This document shows positions 15,064 through 21,111 of a stretch of 21,757 nucleotides of DNA, in pieces. Location: the IMG/VR virus record IMGVR_UViG_3300029448_000331, positions 1-21,757 of that record. The stretch is one strand, 5' to 3'. The notes beneath the pieces were generated by a model that was not told the origin of the DNA, made no database searches, and was given only the letters and a program-made list of their open reading frames with translations. Both the position numbers and the translations under genes were made by a program. Position 1 is the first letter of the stretch; the number at the start of each line of letters is the position of its first letter. The stretch is from a virus.

Positions 15064-16671
15064 TTATTCCTCTGTTGGTAAGCCTTGTTGTTGAGCTAGT
15101 GCTTGTCCTATTGACTTCGGAGGTATGTTACCTGCGATTTTACCACCAGCTTGTGTTAAGGCTTGATTTTGTTGTTGCTCTTGCATTTGCTCTTGTTGTT
15201 GTTGAGCCTCAGCTTGAAGGTCTTCTTGAGATTTAATTAATCCCTTCACTTCAATCCCATCAGCAGTTGCAAGACGAGCTATAGCTTCAGAAACATCTAC
15301 GTATTTAACTAATGCTTCTGCACCTAAAGTACCTGCTAATGTTTGCAAAAATTGTACTAATCTATTTCTATCGTTACCTCTACCTAGAGCTTCAAGACCA
15401 GTTACAATTTTAGGTCTTACAACATCTTTAGGAAGTTTAGGTAACTTATTACCTTTTTCTAATATAGCTATTTTTCTTCTAACAAATGGTAATTGAAATT
15501 CTTGAGATAAAATTCCATAGATACCACCTAAGCTATCTTGTAATTCTTGTGCAGTTAATTTTACTTCTTCTGCTGTAGTTCTTTCACTATCTCTAATAAC
15601 AGAAGCATTTAATAAAAAGGCATAAGATAATCTTTGCTCTATCTTAGCCATAGTTTCTTGAGCTACTCTAAAGTCTGCAAATTTTTGTACTTGTAATACA
15701 GAAACATCATTTGCACTACCTTCTATAATTGCACCATTTTCTGATTGTGCTAAAGCTCTAGCTCTCGTAGTACCGTTTGGACTAACCATGAAAAGAGTTT
15801 TAGCTGAAGCAGAAGAACCTTCTACTATTGCTTTTGTTAAACCTTCTAATGATTTTAAGTCTCCTAAATACTCTTCAGCATAAGAACGACCATAATTTTC
15901 TGCGTCAACTCTTATCATTCTTAAAGGCATATAAGGAGTTTTATCTAAAGGATAACTACCTGCACTCTCAGGTATAATAATGCCTTTAACTTCTTGCATT
16001 ACTTCAAATTTATTTTTAGTTCTTTTTACACAAGTATATAAGTCACAAGATTTTTCTCCTACTTGTCCTTCATCACTTGCATTATAAACAGCTTTTCTAA
16101 CTTCTTCAGGAAGAATATTTATATTAACTGTTTCTTTAGTTATAATTTCTAATACGTTACCCATAGGGTCTCGTTTAACTGTGTATCTTGATAATGGAAA
16201 AACTCTTAGGCCTTCTTTTGCTACAAATAATAAAACATTACCACCAACAATAAGATGTTTAATAGCTTCAAATAAAGCAACTCTGTCTGATGAAATTTCT
16301 ATAGCTTCCATGACAGCTTTCTCTACTTGTACTAAACCTGTATCTATTTCTGTTTTTAAATTTTCATCTCCTTCCATATCTTTCAATACAAAGTTATCTA
16401 TTGAAAATCTAAAGAATGGAGCATTAGGGGGAAGTAAAGTAAGAAGAAGTTTTGATGCTAGATTGTTCACACCTCTAGCTCCAACTCCTTGATATGTAGT
16501 GTAATATTTAGTAGCTGAAGAATGACCTTCATCTGGTATAAGAGTAGGGATTGTATATTGAGAGCAATCTCTTCCTCTTTCGAGGAATAATTCCCTATCT
16601 CTGGCTTGGGTATTGTAACGACCTTCTATTGTGTCATTGTTATATCCAACACCATAAGTTTCACTCGCCAT
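15064..16671 (-). CDS. Portal (head-tail connector) protein (T7 gp8-like)
   Basis: A 535-residue protein, almost the exact length of T7 gp8 (536 aa). The diagnostic N-terminal block CSQYTIPTLIPDEGHSSATK followed by GVGARGVNNLASKLLLTLLP parallels T7 gp8. Further typical segments are RMIRVDAENYGRSYAEEYLG near 255-275, the RLSYAFLLNASVIRDSERTT helix near 345-365, and a Gln-rich C-terminus (EAQQQQEQMQEQQQNQALTQ). Twelve copies form the DNA entry and exit channel. A strong SD (GGAGGTG at 16681-16687, 9 nt before the ATG) lies inside the end of the preceding small gene. Confidence 0.96.
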   Translation of the reverse strand: MASETYGVGYNNDTIEGRYNTQARDRELFLERGRDCSQYTIPTLIPDEGHSSATKYYTTYQGVGARGVNNLASKLLLTLLPPNAPFFRFSIDNFVLKDMEGDENLKTEIDTGLVQVEKAVMEAIEISSDRVALFEAIKHLIVGGNVLLFVAKEGLRVFPLSRYTVKRDPMGNVLEIITKETVNINILPEEVRKAVYNASDEGQVGEKSCDLYTCVKRTKNKFEVMQEVKGIIIPESAGSYPLDKTPYMPLRMIRVDAENYGRSYAEEYLGDLKSLEGLTKAIVEGSSASAKTLFMVSPNGTTRARALAQSENGAIIEGSANDVSVLQVQKFADFRVAQETMAKIEQRLSYAFLLNASVIRDSERTTAEEVKLTAQELQDSLGGIYGILSQEFQLPFVRRKIAILEKGNKLPKLPKDVVRPKIVTGLEALGRGNDRNRLVQFLQTLAGTLGAEALVKYVDVSEAIARLATADGIEVKGLIKSQEDLQAEAQQQQEQMQEQQQNQALTQAGGKIAGNIPPKSIGQALAQQQGLPTEE

Positions 16672-16675
16672 CTAA

Positions 16676-16879
16676 TTAGACACCTCCGACAATAGGTATT
16701 CGTAACTTAGATGAGCCAACTCTTTTCTTATCATAAGATGATGCTTTTGCACTTGTTCCTGTGTATCCAGCAGGTTTAGCCATTGCTTGTTTGTTTTCTA
16801 CAACAGCAGGAGCTTGAACTACTGGCTCAGGAGCAGGTGGTGGAGCAGGCATCTTTGGTCTAAAAATTGAACCACACAT
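16676..16879 (-). CDS. Small Pro/Ala-rich protein in the T7 gene 7.3 position
   Basis: A 67-residue protein with MCGSIFRPKMPAPPPAPEPV at the start (Cys at position 2), a Pro/Ala/Val-rich low-complexity middle, and a basic end (SSYDKKRVGSSKLRIPIVGG). Marine podoviruses often have such an MCG...PPPAP...G-V protein before the portal, and T7 gp7.3, a virion tail-associated protein, has a similar basic, Gly-rich C-terminus (recalled from memory). The match to gp7.3 is by position and character only. A strong SD (GGAGGA, about 8 nt upstream) lies within the last codons of the preceding gene. Confidence 0.7.
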   Translation of the reverse strand: MCGSIFRPKMPAPPPAPEPVVQAPAVVENKQAMAKPAGYTGTSAKASSYDKKRVGSSKLRIPIVGGV

Positions 16880-16880
16880 A

Positions 16881-17087
16881 CTATTTATCCTCCAATATAT
16901 TTTCTGATTGTTCTTTATGTTTATCGTGTAAAAATCTTACTACACTTCTTTGACCACTTCTGAAGCATATTTCCTTGTATTCCATATTAATATCTGGAGT
17001 TTTTTCTGGAAATAAAACATCTAAAGCATCCAATAAATCCTTAGGGATTGCTGGTATTTTAACGTCTTCTATTGTTTTTTGTTTCAT
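16881..17087 (-). CDS. Small conserved-type phage protein, unknown function
   Basis: A 68-residue soluble protein (MKQKTIEDVKIPAIPKDLLD ... PEICFRSGQRSVVRFLHDK-like end; actual segment EICFRSGQRSVVRFLHDKHK). The pattern of IPKDLLDALD-LFPEKTPD followed by a GQRSVV-RFL helix looks like a compact conserved family seen upstream of portal in T7-like marine phages; I cannot name it. It is the first gene after the promoter-like motif. If transcription begins at 17095, its leader is only 8 nt (GATATAAT) with no SD between the transcript start and the ATG. Confidence 0.7.
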   Translation of the reverse strand: MKQKTIEDVKIPAIPKDLLDALDVLFPEKTPDINMEYKEICFRSGQRSVVRFLHDKHKEQSENILEDK

Positions 17088-17091
17088 ATTA

Positions 17092-17104
17092 TATCTAAAG
17101 TGTC
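17092..17104 (-). promoter_or_regulatory. Candidate phage RNA polymerase promoter before the structural genes
   Basis: GACACTTTAGATA on the minus strand, identical over 13 bases to the copy at 2375-2387. It takes up most of the 27-bp gap between the DUF3310 gene and the next gene. The first ten bases differ from the SP6 promoter core GACACTATAG at one position. T7 has its phi6.5 late promoter in a comparable place. Probable first base by T7 analogy: G at 17095. Confidence 0.68.
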
Positions 17105-17114
17105 CTTTTTATTG

Positions 17115-17468
17115 TTATGTTTTCTTAGTGTCTTTTAGTTTTTTAATTTCCAACTCACAGTAGTGAATAACTTTTTCTAAGTCTTGTATTGCTGTGCCTT
17201 TAAATAAATATCTACAAACATATTTAACAACACATCCTTGAAAGAAAGATAAATTATTTTTAGAGATAAACTCATAAGGTTGAATAGGAAACTCTTTATA
17301 GTGTGTTCCTCCCACTTGTTTATCTTGAGGAAAGGCTTCATCAAATATGCTTTTATCTGTCATAATTTTACTTTTAATAGGTTTAGGTTTTACTTCATTT
17401 TCATAAGTTAAATCTTCATCTTTAGGAAAATTTATTCTATGAGTGTTTAGATTTTTGGAGCTTGCCAT
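17115..17468 (-). CDS. DUF3310 family protein
   Basis: A 117-residue protein with the hallmark VGGTHYKEFPIQPYEFISKN at 52-71 and FFQGCVVKYVCRYLFKG at 75-91, then DLEKVIHYCELEIKKLK. This is the DUF3310 (PF11753) pattern found in many phages; the biochemical role is not established, and links to nucleotide metabolism have been suggested. The 50 N-terminal residues are polar and probably disordered. The chosen ATG overlaps the exonuclease gene by 22 nt and lacks an SD. An internal Met at residue 36 (position 17363) is the main alternative start. The promoter-like motif follows its stop. Confidence 0.85.
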   Translation of the reverse strand: MASSKNLNTHRINFPKDEDLTYENEVKPKPIKSKIMTDKSIFDEAFPQDKQVGGTHYKEFPIQPYEFISKNNLSFFQGCVVKYVCRYLFKGTAIQDLEKVIHYCELEIKKLKDTKKT

Positions 17469-18223
17469 AATATAGGTTTTTTTGTTTTTTCATTCCAATC
17501 AGTAGACCTTAATATTCTGGCCATACGTGCTTGAAGTAAAGCTTCTTTAGCTGTTTGATTATTTCTTTTATATTCATCAACAACTGCTTTCCACATCTCT
17601 GGTAAAGTCTTATTAACTTTACTTAAAACTCGTTCAGCTTTAACAGCTCCAACAGTTTTACATCCTTTAAAATTATCTGTGGCATCTCCAACTAAACTTT
17701 GAAACATAAAGTTATAATCAGCAGTAGGCTCATCTACAAGTTCAGTATGATTGTCATGTATGAAATGATGGAAACAAGGAATAGTTCTCATATCTTTATC
17801 AGCAGACAAAATAATACAATTATCTTTATACTTATCTGAAGTAGATAAAATACCTAATGTATCATCTCCTTCTAATGTAGGATATGTAACGGTCTCATAA
17901 TTTTTCTGCAAAAATTCTTTTAGAGGTTTTAATATAATAGGTTTTCTTACTTTTTTTCTATTAGATTTATATTCTGGTAAAAGAGCTTTTCTAAAATTAT
18001 CTTTATCATCTAAAGCAATAACTATATCTTTACAGTTTAATACTTTTAAATAATTAGCTAACCCTTGTTCTACTAATTGTTTACCTAATTTAGCGTCAGC
18101 ATGGAGTGTCCACATATCGTTTTCCCATTCTGTAGCTACTTCAATAGCAGATGCAACTCTATAACAAACTATAGAACCATCTACTAATAATGTTCTTTTC
18201 TTAGCTCTAATCTTTCTAACCAT
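17447..18223 (-). CDS. 5'-3' exonuclease (T7 gp6-like, FEN/PIN-like nuclease)
   Basis: A 258-residue nuclease with the acidic clusters of the FEN/Pol I 5' nuclease fold: LLVDGS (Asp15), the region LDDKDNFRKALLPEYKSNRK at 71-90 with its helical arch lysines, TLEGDDTLGI (Glu118, Asp120, Asp121), LSADKDM (Asp142, Asp144) and LVGDATDNFKGCKTVG (Asp180, Asp183) leading into a helix-hairpin-helix. T7 gp6 (about 300 aa) removes RNA primers, degrades host DNA and assists recombination and concatemer processing. It starts 2 nt after the upstream stop with GAGG 6-7 nt before ATG. All expected catalytic acids appear present. Confidence 0.92.
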   Translation of the reverse strand: MVRKIRAKKRTLLVDGSIVCYRVASAIEVATEWENDMWTLHADAKLGKQLVEQGLANYLKVLNCKDIVIALDDKDNFRKALLPEYKSNRKKVRKPIILKPLKEFLQKNYETVTYPTLEGDDTLGILSTSDKYKDNCIILSADKDMRTIPCFHHFIHDNHTELVDEPTADYNFMFQSLVGDATDNFKGCKTVGAVKAERVLSKVNKTLPEMWKAVVDEYKRNNQTAKEALLQARMARILRSTDWNEKTKKPILWQAPKI

Positions 18224-18225
18224 AG

Positions 18226-18570
18226 TTACCTCAGTTCAAGTTTTATTTTTTCTATTCGGATAACATTGCTCATAGGAATAGTAGTAGTGTTTCCACCTTC
18301 CTTGTTTGAACCATCATCCTCCCAAGTGAGGTCACTCATAACTGTGACTTCAGTTGAATTTTTTGTAATTAAAAAACCTGTTGATAAACAGATACTTAAT
18401 TTATTTTTCTTAGCTTTATTAATATTTTCCCAGCTAGAGTTTGAGTTTGCATCAACCCAATATACAAACACGAAGTCATCTACTTCTGGAAATGTTTCTC
18501 TACTAAAAAATGGTATTGAATACTTTTTTAATAGTTTAAGATTTTTGTATATGGTCTTCCATATTTTCAT
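18226..18570 (-). CDS. Conserved-type phage protein, unknown
   Basis: A 114-residue soluble protein. A basic N-terminal helix (MKIWKTIYKNLKLLKKYSIP) precedes a beta-rich region: VDDFVFVYWVDANSNSSWEN near 30-50, LSICLSTGFLITKNSTEVTV near 58-78, then SDLTWEDDG and TIPMSNVIRIEKIKLE. The VYWVDA...W...G.L pattern recurs in small phage proteins of unknown function. The first 35 nt overlap the preceding gene, yet a good SD (GGAG about 9 nt before the ATG) supports this start. It lies between nuclease genes, so a role in DNA metabolism is possible but unproven. Confidence 0.7.
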   Translation of the reverse strand: MKIWKTIYKNLKLLKKYSIPFFSRETFPEVDDFVFVYWVDANSNSSWENINKAKKNKLSICLSTGFLITKNSTEVTVMSDLTWEDDGSNKEGGNTTTIPMSNVIRIEKIKLELR

Positions 18571-18967
18571 TTTTATATGCTCCGTGATTTAATAAGATTT
18601 CTTTTTTAACTATTAGGCATTTGCTTCTATAGCCATCTCCTACCATTCTGGTTTTAAACCCAGCTTTCAGTAGGTTTTTAACTATCTTTTTTAAAACTTT
18701 TACTGGAAGAATAACTAAGCTAAATAATTTACCTTCGTCTTGAAATACATGAACCCAATACTTAGCTTCAGTAACATTGATACCAGAAGGTTTTTTATTA
18801 CATTCTATTTCAATAGCTATGTTACCTGTCTTAGCCCACCAATTTCTCTCTGTCTTGACTTCAAATTCTTTTCCGTCTAAACCTAAGATATTTGCAATCG
18901 TTTTCTCACTGTCCGTGCCAAACTTTAGGTCAGTAATAAAATCGTATTTGCTAAAAGGTTTGTTCAT
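18536..18967 (-). CDS. Putative PD-(D/E)xK-type nuclease-like protein
   Basis: A 143-residue protein located between the DNA polymerase and exonuclease genes. GTDSEKTIANILGLDGKEFE then VKTERNWWAKTGNIAIEIEC contains an E-V-K (Glu36-x-Lys38) after a helix with Glu21, and a following beta strand (IAIEIE). This resembles the alpha-beta core of PD-(D/E)xK nucleases, and KPSGINVTEAKYWVHVF is a typical continuation in phage homologues. It is not recognisably T7 gp3. The assignment is fold-pattern inference. An in-frame ATG at 19024 would run through the tRNA gene on the other strand, so the ATG at 18967 (MNKPFSKYDF) is chosen; it has no SD. Confidence 0.6.
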   Translation of the reverse strand: MNKPFSKYDFITDLKFGTDSEKTIANILGLDGKEFEVKTERNWWAKTGNIAIEIECNKKPSGINVTEAKYWVHVFQDEGKLFSLVILPVKVLKKIVKNLLKAGFKTRMVGDGYRSKCLIVKKEILLNHGAYKNENMEDHIQKS

Positions 18968-18974
18968 AGTTTTA

Positions 18975-19061
18975 GGGCGTATGGCGAAATTTGGTAGACG
19001 CAACGGACTTAAAATCCGTGCCATTTATGGAGTGCCAGTTCGAGTCTGGCTACGCCCACCA
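18975..19061 (+). tRNA. tRNA-Leu, anticodon UAA, with encoded CCA
   Basis: A complete class II tRNA on the strand opposite to every protein gene. The acceptor arms GGGCGTA/TACGCCC pair over 7 bp, followed by discriminator A and encoded CCA. The D-arm region is GGCGAAATTTGGTAGACGC. The anticodon stem ACGGA/TCCGT encloses the loop CTTAAAA, giving anticodon TAA (UUA/UUG leucine codons). The long variable arm has a CCAT-TT-ATGG stem, and the T arm is GCCAG-TTCGAGT-CTGGC. It fills the gap between two genes: 7 nt from the nuclease-like start and 0 nt from the polymerase stop. No clear promoter is visible before it. It could be a functional cargo tRNA or a phage attachment site carrying a host tRNA. 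Confidence 0.95.
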
Positions 19062-20825
19062 CTAATGTGTCTCTGACCAATTATTCCCTATGTGATATTC
19101 GGCATCTAAAGGACACCTAAAATTAAAATGCGTACCTGCATCTTTAATTGATTGTACTGCTAAGTTTCCTATTGTGTCAGCAATACTAGGTTTAACTTCA
19201 AGTTGTAGCTCATCATGAATATGAGCAACCATAGAAACATCTTCTTGTTTGTAATCATTTTCTTTTAATTTCTCATGTAATATTATTGTTGCTTGTTTTA
19301 TTATTAGAGCACCAGCAGATTGAATTAAAGTATTTAAGCTACTATGCTCACTACGAATTAGTAATTTTCTTTTATCTAAACCATATAAAAAATTATTGTT
19401 TTTAAATTTAACTAAAACATCATCTTTTAATTTTTTTAATGCTGGTAAATTTTCTAAGAGTTTTCGTCTGAGTTCTCTTCCTTCTTTGAGGCCTCCGTCA
19501 ACAACTGAACCAAGCCTCGAATTTCCTGCTCCGTAAATGAAAGCATAAATAATAGTTTTAGCTTGAGCACGTGAGGTAAGTCCGAGAGCTTTTTGGTTTT
19601 GGGTATGGATATCGCCTTCAAGTAATATTTGTTTAAAACTCCCACTATCGTAATTGCTAAGAAAATGGGCAAGACAACGTAACTCGAGACCACTAGCATC
19701 ACAGCCGATAAGCTTGTTGCCAATACTAGGAATAAATAAACTCCTACACTCTTTACCAAATGGTACATTATTTGAGGGAGTTTGAGCAACATTAGGGTTT
19801 TGGTGCGTACACCTGCCTGTAACTGCTCCATTCGTGATGACTTGTCCATAAATTTTGTTATCCTTTTCTAATTTTAACCAACCGTTTTTACCTTCAGCTA
19901 ATTGTGCAATTCTTTTTTGTACTAAAAAATGTTCAGCTAATATTTTAGCTTCTTTAAATTCAAGACTACTTAAAACTGTTTCATCTACTTTAGGTTTACC
20001 ATCTGGTGTAAACATTGTAGGTTTCCAACCTTTAGCCATTAACCTATCTGATATGTGGTCTCGACTATTAGGATTAAATGTAATCTCTTTATATTTCTTT
20101 ACTGGTACACCAGCTTTATAACCTCTAGTTTTATTATCTCTTTTAGGTATTAAAACACCTACGCATTTTTCCCAATTAGGGAAGGCTGAAGTTAGAAGAG
20201 TTTCCAACTCCAACCTTCTATTTGCAAGTGAGGCATACAGCTTCTTTGCAGAAGCCACATCAAAAGAAAATCCATGTGCTTCTTGACGAATAATACATTC
20301 GGCAAATTTATGCTCTAGCTCAATCGCCTGTGGAGAATAGTTTTGGTTTTGTATTAATTTATATAATTCATACGTAACCTTAACATCCAACTCACAATAG
20401 TCTTGCATCTCTTGAGACCACTGAGAGAAATCTCCAGTTTTTATAAAGTCTCCTTTTAGTATACCTAGTCTATGACCCCATGCTTCTAACGAGTGTCTAC
20501 CTGTTAATTTACTAGGTACGTTTTTAAGTTTAAAATCTTCGTCTGTTCTATTAGTCCATATCAGCCTGCTAACTAACAACGTATCATAGACTTGTCCAAC
20601 GTAAGTAAACTCTGGGTATAACTTTTTAATTACTGGTAAATCATATTTAAGAATATTGTGACCAACTAGAAGAGTTGCATCACTAAGTAATTTTAAACCT
20701 TTATGTACTTCATTAAATTTAAAAGAATATAATTTATTTGTTTCTACATCTTTTAAAACTATAGAGTGGATTGTAGTTACATCTGATAAGAAACCATCTG
20801 TTTCTAAATCAAATATTAATTTCAT
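19062..20825 (-). CDS. DNA polymerase, family A with 3'-5' exonuclease (T7 gp5-like)
   Basis: A 587-residue replicative polymerase. Proofreading domain: Exo I FDLETDG (Asp6, Glu8), Exo II GHNILKYDLP (Asp62), Exo III YCELDVKVTYELY (Asp147). Polymerase domain: GAVTGRCTHQNPNVAQTPSN near 333-352, motif A GCDASGLELRCLAHF (Asp376), motif B RAQAKTIIYAFIYGAG (Arg419, Lys423, Tyr427) and motif C AHIHDELQ (Asp538, Glu539). Tyr427 aligns with T7 Tyr526. All catalytic residues are present. It is shorter than T7 gp5 (704 aa). Part of the difference is in the thumb insertion that binds thioredoxin in T7: only 31 residues lie between Trp218 and FNPNSRDHI. There is no SD. It ends flush against the antisense tRNA. 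Confidence 0.96.
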   Translation of the reverse strand: MKLIFDLETDGFLSDVTTIHSIVLKDVETNKLYSFKFNEVHKGLKLLSDATLLVGHNILKYDLPVIKKLYPEFTYVGQVYDTLLVSRLIWTNRTDEDFKLKNVPSKLTGRHSLEAWGHRLGILKGDFIKTGDFSQWSQEMQDYCELDVKVTYELYKLIQNQNYSPQAIELEHKFAECIIRQEAHGFSFDVASAKKLYASLANRRLELETLLTSAFPNWEKCVGVLIPKRDNKTRGYKAGVPVKKYKEITFNPNSRDHISDRLMAKGWKPTMFTPDGKPKVDETVLSSLEFKEAKILAEHFLVQKRIAQLAEGKNGWLKLEKDNKIYGQVITNGAVTGRCTHQNPNVAQTPSNNVPFGKECRSLFIPSIGNKLIGCDASGLELRCLAHFLSNYDSGSFKQILLEGDIHTQNQKALGLTSRAQAKTIIYAFIYGAGNSRLGSVVDGGLKEGRELRRKLLENLPALKKLKDDVLVKFKNNNFLYGLDKRKLLIRSEHSSLNTLIQSAGALIIKQATIILHEKLKENDYKQEDVSMVAHIHDELQLEVKPSIADTIGNLAVQSIKDAGTHFNFRCPLDAEYHIGNNWSETH

Positions 20826-20829
20826 ATTT

Positions 20830-21111
20830 TTAATTCATAACTTGTATTTTTATGTCCTTTATTCTTGGTATTATGTCTTCAATTTCTTCGAAGGCTTTTT
20901 CTATTATTGTTTTTGATACTGAGTTTTGCACTAACAGTATTGGATATACATTAGGATATTTTATAACTTGATAAATTAATCCTAACAATTTTTTTAGTAC
21001 ACTGTAAACATAGAGCTTATCTTCATCATCTAGTTTTCTAAAGTCTGGACTAAATTCTAAGAAAGCTACAATGAAATCGTTAATGTGTTTTTCTAATTTC
21101 TTCTTGTTCAT
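20830..21111 (-). CDS. Small helical protein, unknown
   Basis: A 93-residue, mostly helical and charged protein (MNKKKLEKHINDFIVAFLEF ... AFEEIEDIIPRIKDIKIQVM) without membrane segment or known motif. It sits between helicase and polymerase, so a role in replication is possible. The longer reading from an ATG at 21150 would add 13 residues, but the ATG at 21111 has a strong SD, which decides the start. It overlaps the helicase end by 32 nt and lies 4 nt before the polymerase ATG. T7 has small genes such as 4.3-4.7 in this place; I see no clear match. Confidence 0.65.
   Translation of the reverse strand: MNKKKLEKHINDFIVAFLEFSPDFRKLDDEDKLYVYSVLKKLLGLIYQVIKYPNVYPILLVQNSVSKTIIEKAFEEIEDIIPRIKDIKIQVMN

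Noticed and set aside
15045-15236. Plus-strand ORF opposite the portal C-terminus
   Set aside because: Antisense shadow of the Gln-rich portal tail, yielding a Leu/Val-rich artefact.
17294-17303. CACTATAAAG on the minus strand as another phage promoter
   Set aside because: It lies within the DUF3310 coding region, lacks the G after CACTATA, and shares none of the flanking bases with the other copies.
18968-19024. Longer N-terminus for the nuclease-like gene from the ATG at 19024
   Set aside because: The extra 19 codons are the antisense of the tRNA-Leu gene; the resulting peptide is an artefact.
19454-19849. A 131-codon same-strand ORF with hydrophobic stretches inside the polymerase gene
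   Set aside because: It lies in another frame across polymerase motifs that must be conserved, including motif A, and has no SD; chance overlap is more likely.
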